The notes under the pieces are model-generated. The model saw only the letters and a program-made list of their open reading frames with translations, ran no database searches and had not been told where the DNA came from. A DNA stretch of 64,000 bases from CAYGUK01 sp964352985. Lineage in GTDB: Bacteria > Pseudomonadota > Gammaproteobacteria > JAHCLG01. The translations under genes and the position numbers were made by a program. The stretch is taken from NCBI GenBank assembly GCA_964352985.1, contig CAYGUK010000003.1, forward strand, positions 12,421 through 76,420, given 5' to 3'. Position 1 is the first letter of the stretch, and the number at the start of each line of letters is the position of its first letter. This document shows, piece after piece, positions 34,570-44,350 of the stretch.

Positions 34570-36489
34570 ATGGGTAATATATTAAAAATAATGATTTTCT
34601 TAATTTTATCAAGTATTTCGTTGGCAATGACTATCCCAACAATTTATTTGAATAAAAAGCCTATACAAAAAGTATCTCATTTTTCAACGCGATCAGTGAC
34701 ACCTATAACTAGAATCAACTTGAAACAAAATAAATTTCTAAAGGCGAACAATCTGGGAACTTTATTACAAGCAGAAAGCGGGGTAGTCGTTCAAAATTTA
34801 TATGGTAATGATAGTAATCTATCTTTTAGCATGAGAGGATTTGGCGGGGATGCTAATACAAATACCGTATTACTTATTAATGGTCAACCTTGGATTAATC
34901 CTGTTATTGGCGCCTACAATCTAAGTAGCATAAATATTCAAAACATATCGTCTATTGAAATATTGCCAGGTAGTGCAAGTGTATTATATGGAGATAATGC
35001 TGTTGGTGGCGTGATTAATATTATTACAAAGCCACAAAAAAAAGGAGAAACAGCGTCTTTCAATTTTGGAAGTTTTGATTGTCGAGGTTTGTCAGTAGAA
35101 AAGACAGCTTCGCTAAATAAAAATATCGTATATCGAATATCAACAAATCTAAAAAAATCAGATAATTTTCGTAATCATAATAAAACACAAGATGGTAATT
35201 TAGATACAAGAGTAGATATTAAACATGAGTTGACTCATTTTTATATTGAAGCAAAATTACTTAGAAACAAATTAGAATTTCCTGGTGCAATTACAGAGGA
35301 GCAATGGCAGCAAAATCCAAAACAATCAACAAACAATACTGATTTTAATAATCAGAATCAGGGATTTGTTCAAGCGGGAATAAAACTATCAATAAGTCCA
35401 ATGTGGTGGTTGCTAATTGATGGTCAATTACAAGGATTAAAAGGAAAAGGAGTATTATCTAATCCATTTTCAGAAAGTTTGAATAGTGCTTATCTTCATC
35501 CTCGATTTCATGGTTTGTTAAACGTTAACGGTAAATTAATTGATAGCATTTTTGGTGTTTCTTTAACTCACGGTTATTATTCTTTTAATGGGCTTACTTA
35601 TCGTTCACAAGCATTACTAAATGAGCAATCAATATATTCTCAATTCCACTTCCCACTAAATAAGGAAATAAAAATTGTATATGGTGCGAGATATGCCTAT
35701 GCAGAACCAGAAGCTGATAATCCAAATCGATTTAAATACCATGAACATGCCTTTGTAAGTGATGTTGGAATTATCTGGAAAATAAATAATTTTATAAAAT
35801 ATTATTTGCAAAGAGCTGGAAGTTATCGATTTCCAAAAGCTGATGAAAATGCATTAACTCAAAATAATCAACCATTGTCTACAGAAACAGGCGTGTCCTA
35901 TGAAACAGGCTTTAGCTTTCATATAAAGCGATTCTCTGCGAAAATTCGCTCTTATCTATTAAATTTAAAAAATGAAATATTATTTGTGCCAGATGTAACC
36001 AATAATTTTTTTGGCACAAATCAAAACTTACCGCCAACAAAAAGACTAGGGGCAATTCTAAGTTTTACCTATCAACTAACTAATAAAATTAAGATTGCGG
36101 GCAGTTATAATCTTGTCAAGGCAACATTTAGAGAGGGCATTTTTGCCGGAAATCAAATTCCTCTTGTCGCAGAAAACTCATGGCGGTTGAGTTCTATTTT
36201 TGAGTTGAGCGATCATTGGCAAGCATTACTCGAAACCTATTATATAGGACAACGTTTTCCAGGGACGGATTTTCAAAATTTCACAAAAAAACTACCCGCC
36301 TATCAAATTATAAATACAGCAATTACCTATCATTGGAAAAACATGAGTTTAACATTTAGAGTAAATAATTTAGCAAACAAAAAATATATAAATTATGCGA
36401 CAGTTGTCTATCGCAATAATCAACCACTCACCTTTGTATATCCCACTACAGGTAGGAACTACATGTTAACCTTAACGTGGAATATATAA
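34570..36489 (+). CDS. btuB: TonB-dependent outer-membrane receptor, BtuB-like
   Basis: A 639-residue receptor with a signal peptide (ILKIMIFLILSSISLAM), a plug domain (SGVVVQNLYGNDSNLSFSMR, then EILPGSASVLYGDNAVGGVI), a 22-strand barrel region and a C-terminal strand ending in TLTWNI. The open frame begins at 34486, but that part overlaps the riboswitch; the ATG at 34570 follows AAGGA and starts the signal peptide. The riboswitch directly upstream makes vitamin B12 the likely substrate. The next gene is a TonB-like protein that starts at the base after its stop codon. Confidence 0.9.
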   Translation: MGNILKIMIFLILSSISLAMTIPTIYLNKKPIQKVSHFSTRSVTPITRINLKQNKFLKANNLGTLLQAESGVVVQNLYGNDSNLSFSMRGFGGDANTNTVLLINGQPWINPVIGAYNLSSINIQNISSIEILPGSASVLYGDNAVGGVINIITKPQKKGETASFNFGSFDCRGLSVEKTASLNKNIVYRISTNLKKSDNFRNHNKTQDGNLDTRVDIKHELTHFYIEAKLLRNKLEFPGAITEEQWQQNPKQSTNNTDFNNQNQGFVQAGIKLSISPMWWLLIDGQLQGLKGKGVLSNPFSESLNSAYLHPRFHGLLNVNGKLIDSIFGVSLTHGYYSFNGLTYRSQALLNEQSIYSQFHFPLNKEIKIVYGARYAYAEPEADNPNRFKYHEHAFVSDVGIIWKINNFIKYYLQRAGSYRFPKADENALTQNNQPLSTETGVSYETGFSFHIKRFSAKIRSYLLNLKNEILFVPDVTNNFFGTNQNLPPTKRLGAILSFTYQLTNKIKIAGSYNLVKATFREGIFAGNQIPLVAENSWRLSSIFELSDHWQALLETYYIGQRFPGTDFQNFTKKLPAYQIINTAITYHWKNMSLTFRVNNLANKKYINYATVVYRNNQPLTFVYPTTGRNYMLTLTWNI

Positions 36490-37032
36490 ATGACTAAGTC
36501 TTTTTTAGTCTCACTACTTTTGCATTTAATGCTACTAAGTTTGTTTTTTATAAAATGGCACAATTGGGAAAAAAGTGTGGACAATCAAGTTGGATTTAAA
36601 CAGGCAATAAACTCATATATTATAGTGTCGCCAGAACAACCAATACTTATGGAAAAACCCAAGGTAGTGATGAAAGACAGTGCAAAATCTAAAATTGTAT
36701 TGAATCATGAAAAAACTCATAAAGTAATCTCTATAAATAGAATTCAACGAAAAGGAAACTATAATCAGTTCATAATATATTTGCATAACCTTATTCAGCA
36801 ACACGTGGTTGTTCCAAATGAATTAATTGACTTCATCAATAATCATCGAGTTAAAATTGCTTTTTCACTTTCGCCAACGGGAAATGTAAGTCACTTAATA
36901 ATTTTACAATCTAGTGGAATCGCGAGCGTAGACAAACGTATTTTATCAACGATAAATTATTTACAACCAATTTTAGCGGCAAAAAAAAATTTAAAGCATA
37001 CTTCTCATTTTATAATAACCATCGTGTTGTAA
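36490..37032 (+). CDS. TonB-like energy transducer
   Basis: A 180-residue protein with an N-terminal membrane anchor (SFLVSLLLHLMLLSLFFI), a short linker and a C-terminal domain with the TonB pattern VKIAFSLSPTGNVSHLIILQ and SSGIASVDKRILSTI. TonB transmits the proton motive force to outer-membrane receptors. The proline-rich spacer of classical TonB is almost missing, so it is short. It begins directly after btuB, suggesting a dedicated partner; no ExbB or ExbD genes are in the window. Confidence 0.75.
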   Translation: MTKSFLVSLLLHLMLLSLFFIKWHNWEKSVDNQVGFKQAINSYIIVSPEQPILMEKPKVVMKDSAKSKIVLNHEKTHKVISINRIQRKGNYNQFIIYLHNLIQQHVVVPNELIDFINNHRVKIAFSLSPTGNVSHLIILQSSGIASVDKRILSTINYLQPILAAKKNLKHTSHFIITIVL

Positions 37033-37135
37033 AAAAAGAAATAAATAAAACTTGATTAACAAAATAGATTAAAATACTATTTTTACTTTTAAAATCTATC
37101 TACTTGATGATAGTAAACAATCTGGAGATTATAAT

Positions 37136-37792
37136 ATGAAATCGAATGTGACACTATGGGGTCTTGCTGCATCACCCTATGTTAGAAAAGTAATCATTGC
37201 TTTAAACGAAAAAGAAGTAGAATATAATTTAATTGAAATTCCACCGGCTATTATACTCAAAGCAACTGGGCAACCGATCCCTGAAGATTTTTCAAAGGCG
37301 AGTCCTTTAGGAAAAATTCCTGCAATAAAAATCGATGAAGTTAGTTTATCTGATTCTGCAGTTATTAATCAGTATATTGATTTGAAATTTAATAACGGGC
37401 AAGTACTGTATCCAAAAGATATTCAAGCTAGTGTAGAAGCACGTTGGTTTGAAATGTATGCGGATGTCGAACTTACCGCCGTTATTTATAAAAAAATATT
37501 TATGGAGAAAATTGTCAAACCTTTGATAAAACAAAATACTGATGAATTAATTTATCAAACCGCACTAGAACAAGAATTACCACCATTATTAGATTTTCTT
37601 AATTCCAATCTTGTAGGAAAAACGTGGTTTGTTAGAAATGAATTTAGTGTGGCTGATATTGCTATCGGTGTGCAATTATTGGCATTAGAAATGACGGGTT
37701 ATACTTTTAAGTCAGAACAATTTCCTCACGTAAAGGAATTTTTAAACAGATTAAAAGAACGGAAAAGCTTACTCTTTCTTCATACTTCATAG
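37136..37792 (+). CDS. Glutathione S-transferase family protein
   Basis: The N-terminal thioredoxin-like domain has LWGLAASPYVRKVIIALNEK and the conserved KIPAIKID cis-proline with DSAVINQYID for glutathione binding. The C-terminal all-helical domain has the FSVADIAIG motif of the family. Length (218) is normal. The substrate is unknown. GGAG lies eight bases before the ATG. It stands alone between btuB-tonB and lepB. Confidence 0.9.
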   Translation: MKSNVTLWGLAASPYVRKVIIALNEKEVEYNLIEIPPAIILKATGQPIPEDFSKASPLGKIPAIKIDEVSLSDSAVINQYIDLKFNNGQVLYPKDIQASVEARWFEMYADVELTAVIYKKIFMEKIVKPLIKQNTDELIYQTALEQELPPLLDFLNSNLVGKTWFVRNEFSVADIAIGVQLLALEMTGYTFKSEQFPHVKEFLNRLKERKSLLFLHTS

Positions 37793-37810
37793 TAATCATT
37801 TTATTTAGAA

Positions 37811-37850
37811 AGCATCAAGCGATAATGTATATCATCTGTTGCTTGATGCT
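37811..37850. repeat. 10-bp inverted repeat upstream of lepB
   Basis: AGCATCAAGC (37811-37820) and GCTTGATGCT (37841-37850) are exact inverted copies around a 20-base loop. No T run follows on either strand, so it is not a classical terminator. It lies 36 bp before the lepB start. Confidence 0.5.
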
Positions 37851-37886
37851 GTTCACCATTCATTTTATCGCGTATACTTCGTCTCC

Positions 37887-38681
37887 ATGAATATAAATTT
37901 ACCCTACATTTTGGTTACACTAATATTAATTTCAGGCTTGATTTGGCTTGTTGATAGTGTTTTTTTGGCAAAAAAAAGAATGGCAATGTTAGCAGCAGGT
38001 CAAAAAGATAAAAAACCTTTAGTTGTTGATTATGCGAAATCATTTTTTCCACTATTAATTATTGTATTAATTTTTAGATCTTTTGTTATTCAGCCTTTTA
38101 AAGTTCCCACAGGATCGTTAATGCCCACCATCGAACCTGGGGATTTTATTGCAGTTAATATGTATAAATATGGACTCCGATTACCATTAACACATACTAA
38201 AATTCTAAACGTTGATCCATTACATAGAGGTGATATAGCATTATTTCGTTGGCCAACTAATCCAAAAATTAATTTTATTAAACGTGTTATAGGATTACCA
38301 GGTGATCATATTAGTTATATCAACAAAGTATTATATATAAATGGTAAGCAAGCAACGCAAGTTAAGTTGGGAAACGCAATTGATCATAATTGTCTAAATG
38401 GACCAGTTTGTACTGTTGATAAAATACAAGAAAATTTAAATGGTGTTAATCACGATATCTTAATTAATCCTGCCGTACCGCCACACAATTTTTTTGATAT
38501 CGTCGTCCCGAAAGGAAAATATTTTATGATGGGTGATAATCGAGATAACAGTGATGATAGTCGTTATTGGGGATTTGTTCCTGATCAAAATATTATAGGA
38601 AAAGCGTTTGGCATTTGGTTTAGTTGGGACAGCATCACAGATCGAGTACGTTGGGATCGTATTTTTACTGAACTTAATTAA
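37887..38681 (+). CDS. lepB: Signal peptidase I
   Basis: Inner-membrane serine protease that removes signal peptides from exported proteins. Two N-terminal membrane helices are followed by the catalytic serine in PTGSLMPT (Ser77 from this start) and the catalytic lysine in IKRVIGLPGD (Lys132); the 55-residue spacing equals that of E. coli. The late motif GDNRDNSDDSRYWG is conserved. The open frame begins at 37839, but the ATG at 37887 gives the family-like N-terminus. No strong ribosome site is visible. Confidence 0.94.
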   Translation: MNINLPYILVTLILISGLIWLVDSVFLAKKRMAMLAAGQKDKKPLVVDYAKSFFPLLIIVLIFRSFVIQPFKVPTGSLMPTIEPGDFIAVNMYKYGLRLPLTHTKILNVDPLHRGDIALFRWPTNPKINFIKRVIGLPGDHISYINKVLYINGKQATQVKLGNAIDHNCLNGPVCTVDKIQENLNGVNHDILINPAVPPHNFFDIVVPKGKYFMMGDNRDNSDDSRYWGFVPDQNIIGKAFGIWFSWDSITDRVRWDRIFTELN

Positions 38682-39171
38682 TACTTGTGATACATAATTT
38701 ATTTTTATCAAAATCGCAATAATTCGCCCAAATTAATCCACCCTCAATAAGCATAATTCCTTGTGAGTTAGCAAAAACAATATTTGGATTTTGTTGGATA
38801 ATTGCTTTATTTAATTCTGGGGTAAATATTTTACTATAATGCTTAAGAAAATTTTTTGGATTAAATGAAGGTATCACTTTCCCCTTATATCGAAAGTTAG
38901 AGTAATCAATGAGTTTTGATATATCTTGAAATTTCTCATTTTTTACGAGTAATTGAAAGTTTTGTAAAAAAGCAACTGCTTGTTGATAATGATAACCATT
39001 ACTTCTAAAATATGACTCACTATATAAAGTACCATTCTTTTCTATCATGATGTGATCATTTTTTTTAATCGAAATGGTATATTCACCTGAATGAATAATA
39101 TTATTAGCAAATATATTGATAGAGATGAAATAAATTATAAAGAAACAACAAGGTTGAATAATTTTACTCAT
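38674..39171 (-). CDS. Exported protein of unknown function
   Basis: A 165-residue protein with an N-terminal signal peptide (QPCCFFIIYFISINIFA) and a mixed helical and beta mature domain with three later cysteines' worth of possible disulfides (NYCDFDKNKLC near the end). I recognise no family. Its 3' end overlaps lepB by 8 bp tail to tail. It is 27 bp downstream of the carbonic anhydrase-like gene on the same strand. Confidence 0.55.
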   Translation of the reverse strand: MSKIIQPCCFFIIYFISINIFANNIIHSGEYTISIKKNDHIMIEKNGTLYSESYFRSNGYHYQQAVAFLQNFQLLVKNEKFQDISKLIDYSNFRYKGKVIPSFNPKNFLKHYSKIFTPELNKAIIQQNPNIVFANSQGIMLIEGGLIWANYCDFDKNKLCITSIN

Positions 39172-39198
39172 ATTTATAATCCCTTTAATATATCTTGA

Positions 39199-39723
39199 TT
39201 ATCGATGCTTTTCTTTTAAAGTAGCATAATGTTTTGCACTGTATTCAAAAAATTCTAATTCTTCCTCGGTAAGGGGTCTGATCTTTTTAGCGGGTCTTCC
39301 TAACCATAAATAACCACCATCTAAAATCTTACCACCTGGGACGAGACTTCCTGCACCGAGTAATACATATTTTTCTAAGATAGCTTCATCTAAAATTAAT
39401 GATCCCATTCCTATTAAACAACAATCTTCAATTTTACAACCATGTAATAAAACTTGATGTCCAATAGTAACATCATTGCCAATGACAACTTGTGAGCCGC
39501 CTGGATGGAATTTACTATCATGATCGACATGAATAATTGTTCCATCTTGTATATTTGTTCTATGCCCAACAGTAATGGTATTGATATCACCTCTTATTAC
39601 TGCATTGGGCCAAACAGAACAATCATCCCCTAAACTTACTTGACCAATCACCACTGCTGTTTCATCAATAAAAACGTTTTTACCTAATGATGGTTTAAAA
39701 GTAGAAAATTCTCTGACTGTCAT
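39199..39723 (-). CDS. Gamma-class carbonic anhydrase-like hexapeptide protein (YrdA-like)
   Basis: The protein is built of hexapeptide repeats forming a left-handed beta helix, for example IGQVSLGDDCSVWPNAVIRG, followed by IQDGTIIHVDHD and IGHQVLLHGC with the metal-binding histidines. These features match the YrdA/CaiE gamma carbonic anhydrase-like family; many members have uncertain activity. Length is 174 residues. Its start overlaps the end of the glutathione reductase gene by 4 bp, so the two are probably cotranslated. Confidence 0.88.
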   Translation of the reverse strand: MTVREFSTFKPSLGKNVFIDETAVVIGQVSLGDDCSVWPNAVIRGDINTITVGHRTNIQDGTIIHVDHDSKFHPGGSQVVIGNDVTIGHQVLLHGCKIEDCCLIGMGSLILDEAILEKYVLLGAGSLVPGGKILDGGYLWLGRPAKKIRPLTEEELEFFEYSAKHYATLKEKHR

Positions 39724-41072
39724 CTTAATGTTACCAACTCTTCAGCACTTGTAGGATGTATTGCAACAGTGTTATCAAAATCTGCTTTTGTTGCGCCCAT
39801 TTTAATCGCAACAGCGAAACCTTGAAGCATTTCATCTGCCCCGTTTCCAATCACGTGTAACCCAATTATTTTTTCATTTTTTCCATAGGTAATGAGTTTC
39901 AATGCTGTCGGAATTTTTTTATCAGAAATGGCAGATATCATGGGATTAAATTTAGCGCGATAAATTTTAATATTTTCTTTACCAAATTTTTGAAACGCTT
40001 CTACTTCAGTCAAGCCCACCGTGCCGATAGGTGGATGACTAAAAATAACAGTCGGAATATTATCATAATCTAAATAAAGATCATGTTGTTGATTATACAA
40101 TCTCTCTGCAAGTCTTCGACCTGCAGCAATTGCGACTGGTGTTAACTGTGCTCTCCCTGTTACATCTCCCAAGGCAAAAATATGACTAATTTTAGTTTGT
40201 TGGAATTTATCAGTGTCGATATAACCTTTATCATTCACTTGTAAACCAGCATTTGATAAATTTAAATTCTGTGTATTCGGTGTGCGACCAATTGCCCAGA
40301 TAACTTGATCAAAACTTTCTAAAGTATTCCCGTTTTCACATTTTATAGAAATACTTTGATCGGCATTTTTTATGAGCGCTATCGGTGAATGTTCAGGTAT
40401 GATTTTAATACCATGGGTTGTCATGCATTCGACTAAGGTATCAGCGAGTATAGGATCAAACTGTCTTAATGGTTTTTGTTTGCGTAATACTAAGGAAACA
40501 TCACTTCCAAGAGCGTTTAATACACCTGCCAATTCTACCGCGATATAACCTGCACCAATGACTGCAACCCGCTTGGGTTGTTGTTTCAATGCAAAAAAAC
40601 CATCAGAATCAATACCAAAATTATTCCCCTGAATATTGGGAACAGTAGGATAAGCACCAGAAGCAATAATAATTTTATCACCAGTCAGTGTTTTGTCACC
40701 AGCCAAAATATTATGTTCGTCTTTAAAAGAACCATGTTCATGAAAACAATCAATGTTAAATTTATCTAATTTATCTCGATAAATATCGTTTAAACGGTGA
40801 ATATAAGCTTCGCGTTTTTCAACTAATGTTGACCAAGAAAAATCATTAAGTGTGGTATTAAATCCATAATCCTTAGCAAGATGAAGATGCGAAGCAATTT
40901 CAGCGCCATACCACATTACCTTTTTGGGCACGCAGCCCACATTCACACAAGTACCACCTAGTTTCTGAGATTCTAAAATGGCGACTTTGACGCCATGCTC
41001 TGCTGCGCGAACAGCACTGGCAATACCGCCACTACCACCACCGATGACGATTAAATCGTATTTATTAGACAT
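39720..41072 (-). CDS. gor: Glutathione-disulfide reductase
   Basis: Flavoprotein that reduces oxidised glutathione with NADPH. The FAD motif LIVIGGGSGGIASAVRAAE is followed by the redox-active disulfide in GGTCVNVGCVPK (Cys42 and Cys47), a second dinucleotide fold (VAVIGAGYIAVELAGVL) and the C-terminal HPTSAEE with the catalytic histidine. The open frame starts at a TTG (41087); the ATG at 41072 with GGAA upstream gives the usual N-terminus and 450 residues, equal to E. coli. Confidence 0.95.
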   Translation of the reverse strand: MSNKYDLIVIGGGSGGIASAVRAAEHGVKVAILESQKLGGTCVNVGCVPKKVMWYGAEIASHLHLAKDYGFNTTLNDFSWSTLVEKREAYIHRLNDIYRDKLDKFNIDCFHEHGSFKDEHNILAGDKTLTGDKIIIASGAYPTVPNIQGNNFGIDSDGFFALKQQPKRVAVIGAGYIAVELAGVLNALGSDVSLVLRKQKPLRQFDPILADTLVECMTTHGIKIIPEHSPIALIKNADQSISIKCENGNTLESFDQVIWAIGRTPNTQNLNLSNAGLQVNDKGYIDTDKFQQTKISHIFALGDVTGRAQLTPVAIAAGRRLAERLYNQQHDLYLDYDNIPTVIFSHPPIGTVGLTEVEAFQKFGKENIKIYRAKFNPMISAISDKKIPTALKLITYGKNEKIIGLHVIGNGADEMLQGFAVAIKMGATKADFDNTVAIHPTSAEELVTLR

Positions 41073-41170
41073 AATTATTTCCAACAAGAAAAAAGGTTAT
41101 TTTAGTGATCTAAGAATATTATTACAACCAATATACAATCGGATAATTATGTTAGAGAGAATATATTTAT

Positions 41171-43006
41171 TTACGATGATAATTTATCTTTAAGTTGTGA
41201 TAAGGTGGATTCATAACCAATATCACTTAAATTATCAATTTGTTTGAAATCAAATAATTTAAATTCACGGACATCACAATCTATATAATAATCAGCTTCA
41301 CGAGCCATGCGTCGTTGGTGTTGCATGCTACAAAGCGTAATAGACTCAAAAATAATTTCGGAAATTGTTGGGATATCAATATTCACTTTTCTAAATGGAT
41401 TAAATTGTTGACGTAATAATCCCCAGCCAGATAACCAACCTTCTGGTGTGAGATCACTCGTGAGTTCTGGTTTTGAAGAAACATTAACTGCAATAATTTT
41501 CCCACCATTAGAAAAACGTCTCATCACATCAACAGGTAAATTATTCACAATGCAACCATCAATCAGTAAATCACCATCTTTTGTTGAGATTGGAGGGACG
41601 ATACCTGGTAAGGATAAACTTGCTCGCACATTTTTCCAGAGGATACCTTGCGAGTGAACTTTGATTTCACGCTTTGTAATATTGGTTGAAATACAAAACA
41701 TACGTTTCCATAAATCTTCGATATTTACTTCACGTCCGTAAGCATTCATTAAACTTTTAGACCAAGCTTTTGCAGAAATAATTGAAACAACTGGTACAGT
41801 ATAATCAAATAATTTTTTATTCGACACTAAATGTGTTTTTAATATATCACTAATGGTGTCAACATCATAATCCATGGCAAATAATCCAGCCATCATGGCG
41901 CCGGCACTTGTTCCTGCAACTAAATCAATTTCAATTCCCAATTCTTGTAATGCGCGATAGGCACCTAGATGAGCAAGACCTCTTGCACCGCCGCCACCTA
42001 AAACTAACGCATAATTCTTACCAGTAATATATCGAATAACACGCTGTAGTGTTTTCTCATTTCCAATTTGCACATGATGGTGACTTTCAACGTCTCGAAG
42101 TTCTAGCCATTTTGCCGTTTCTTTAGGTATTTTTACATCACTACCGTGGATTAATATTAAATCTGTTGTGCGTTTGATATTACTTGAAAATGAAGAAATT
42201 TCATGTTCGACCTCATTGAGTTCATGATTATCTTCACTCGCAGCGATTAATAAGATTCTATCTGCTTGACGTAAACAACGTCTCGACCAAGGCGTAACTT
42301 TTTCATCTGTTTCATACACAATAAATTTATATTTGTTTTCTTGCTCACTTAACCAATTTGCAATGGTAGTGCAACGATCACTTTCTAATGGTGTTTGAGC
42401 AAAGCCGGGTTCATGCAAATATTCATCAAATTTTTTACTATTTAAATGTAGTGTGTCACCTAATGTAGATATTGCTTCAATAAATTGATGAGTAAATTCT
42501 TTATAAACTAATGAATTTCCAGCCGGCGCAATGGTAATAGTATTGATAGGTGCGGTTGCTGAGAGGTTTTTTGTCATGATTCGAATGATGGCGTGCTTTA
42601 CAATACTCATTAATTGCGTGTGATGATTTTCACAAAATTCATCAAATGCATTTTTGGTGAGTTTAAGAACGAGACTATCGCGAATAGCATAAACAGTTGC
42701 CGCGCGAGGTTGTTCAGTTAACAAAGCCAATTCACCGATAATTTCACCAGCCCCCATTTCACCTAGCATGGTTTTATTTCCACCTGCAACTTTTCGAAAG
42801 GCGCGAAGTCGACCATTAACAACGAGGTAAAGGCTATCACCACTATCACCTTCATTCATTAATATTTCACCGCCACTTAAAAAGACAGGTTTGAGATGTA
42901 AAACAAGTTGCTCAAGAACATCTGTCTTAATATCAGAAAAAAATTCGCTTGCAGCTAAGAAATCAATGACAACATTCTTAGGAATGTCATCCATACTCTG
43001 CAACAT
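41171..43006 (-). CDS. Patatin-like phospholipase with N-terminal cyclic-nucleotide-binding domain
   Basis: Residues about 18-130 form a cyclic nucleotide-binding domain, with the phosphate-binding cassette GEIIGELALLTEQPRAATV (88-106). Residues about 330-500 form a patatin domain: the oxyanion loop GGGGARG (337-343), the nucleophile in GTSAG (Ser367) and the catalytic Asp in LIDGCIVNN. This is the architecture of bacterial NTE-type lipases acting on lysophospholipids. The start at 43006 follows AGAGG. No signal peptide is present. A cyclic-nucleotide link to lipid turnover is suggested but the ligand cannot be told. Confidence 0.9.
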   Translation of the reverse strand: MLQSMDDIPKNVVIDFLAASEFFSDIKTDVLEQLVLHLKPVFLSGGEILMNEGDSGDSLYLVVNGRLRAFRKVAGGNKTMLGEMGAGEIIGELALLTEQPRAATVYAIRDSLVLKLTKNAFDEFCENHHTQLMSIVKHAIIRIMTKNLSATAPINTITIAPAGNSLVYKEFTHQFIEAISTLGDTLHLNSKKFDEYLHEPGFAQTPLESDRCTTIANWLSEQENKYKFIVYETDEKVTPWSRRCLRQADRILLIAASEDNHELNEVEHEISSFSSNIKRTTDLILIHGSDVKIPKETAKWLELRDVESHHHVQIGNEKTLQRVIRYITGKNYALVLGGGGARGLAHLGAYRALQELGIEIDLVAGTSAGAMMAGLFAMDYDVDTISDILKTHLVSNKKLFDYTVPVVSIISAKAWSKSLMNAYGREVNIEDLWKRMFCISTNITKREIKVHSQGILWKNVRASLSLPGIVPPISTKDGDLLIDGCIVNNLPVDVMRRFSNGGKIIAVNVSSKPELTSDLTPEGWLSGWGLLRQQFNPFRKVNIDIPTISEIIFESITLCSMQHQRRMAREADYYIDCDVREFKLFDFKQIDNLSDIGYESTLSQLKDKLSS

Positions 43007-43175
43007 TGTTGGCTACCTCTCTTTAAATACTAAATTCGCCGGCAAAGTGGTAATGATTATTCAATTATAAATATAGCACAGGTTATTTAAGACCGCGTTT
43101 AAACCCAACTTTTAATGCAAAATGATTAAAAACACAGTATCATAGCGTCCTTTTCTAATAACTTTTGGGAATGAA

Positions 43176-44330
43176 ATGTCAGAATACACTATTTTTACAT
43201 CAGAATCTGTCTCAGAGGGGCACCCGGATAAAATTGCTGATCAAATCTCAGACGCTGTTTTAGATGCGTTACTTGAGCAAGATCCCATGTCTCGGGTAGC
43301 TTGTGAAACCTATGTAAAAACAGGCATGGTATTAGTAGGTGGCGAAATTACCACCAATGCTTGGGTAGATGTCGAACACATCGCTCGTCATGTCGTCAAG
43401 CAAATTGGTTACAATAATTCTGAAATGGGTTTTGATTGGGAATCATGCTCAATTATGTCAACGATTGGTAAACAATCACTTGATATTGCTCAAGGTGTTG
43501 ATGAATCAGCTGATAAAGAACAAGGGGCAGGTGATCAAGGTTTAATGTTTGGCTATGCTTCGAATGAAACAGATGTATTAATGCCAGCACCAATTACTTA
43601 TGCGCATCGCCTGGTAAAACGCCAATCTGAGCTTCGCCATAATGGTACTCTCGAATGGTTGCGACCTGATGCAAAAAGCCAAGTGACACTACGTTACGAA
43701 AATGGCAAACCCATTGCTGTAGATGCTGTTGTGCTGTCGACCCAACATCATCCTTCTATTTCTCAAGCTGCATTAATAGAAGCTGTCATGGAAGAAATTA
43801 TCAAACCTGTTTTGCCTAGCGAATGGTTATCAAAAACGACTAAATATTTCATTAATCCAACAGGTCGTTTTGTCGTTGGTGGCCCATTAGGCGATTGTGG
43901 TTTAACGGGTCGTAAAATTATTGTTGATACTTATGGCGGTATGGCGCGACACGGTGGCGGTGCATTTTCAGGTAAAGATCCCACAAAAGTTGATCGCAGT
44001 GCATCTTACGCTGCTCGTTATGTCTCAAAAAATATCGTGGCAAGTGGCATAGCGGATCGATTAGAAATCCAAGTATCTTATGCGATTGGTGTAGCAGAGC
44101 CTACTTCAATTTCTATTAATACTTTTGGAACAGGTAAAATTGCCGATGACAAAATAATTCAACTGATTGATGAATTTTTTGATTTACGTCCCAAGGGTTT
44201 AATCGCGATGTTAGATTTAAGACGACCTATTTACTCACCCACAGCGGCATATGGGCATTTTGGTCGCGATGAATTTCCTTGGGAAAAAACCGATAAGGCC
44301 AGTATGTTAAAAGATGCTGCTGGTATTTAA
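43176..44330 (+). CDS. metK: S-adenosylmethionine synthase
   Basis: Makes S-adenosylmethionine from methionine and ATP. The signature regions TSESVSEGHPDKIADQISDA, GAGDQGLMFGYA and GGGAFSGKDPTKVDRSA are all intact, and the length (384) equals E. coli's. It is 20 bp upstream of ahcY, so the two encode adjacent steps of the methyl cycle. No SAM riboswitch is seen in the upstream 169 bp. Confidence 0.97.
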   Translation: MSEYTIFTSESVSEGHPDKIADQISDAVLDALLEQDPMSRVACETYVKTGMVLVGGEITTNAWVDVEHIARHVVKQIGYNNSEMGFDWESCSIMSTIGKQSLDIAQGVDESADKEQGAGDQGLMFGYASNETDVLMPAPITYAHRLVKRQSELRHNGTLEWLRPDAKSQVTLRYENGKPIAVDAVVLSTQHHPSISQAALIEAVMEEIIKPVLPSEWLSKTTKYFINPTGRFVVGGPLGDCGLTGRKIIVDTYGGMARHGGGAFSGKDPTKVDRSASYAARYVSKNIVASGIADRLEIQVSYAIGVAEPTSISINTFGTGKIADDKIIQLIDEFFDLRPKGLIAMLDLRRPIYSPTAAYGHFGRDEFPWEKTDKASMLKDAAGI

Positions 44331-44350
44331 TTGAATGGAGAATAGATAAA

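Noticed and set aside
36801..36816. Another CACGTG-containing sequence in the tonB-like gene as a parS site
   Set aside because: Only the central six bases match; the flanks do not match the TGTTT and AAACA arms.
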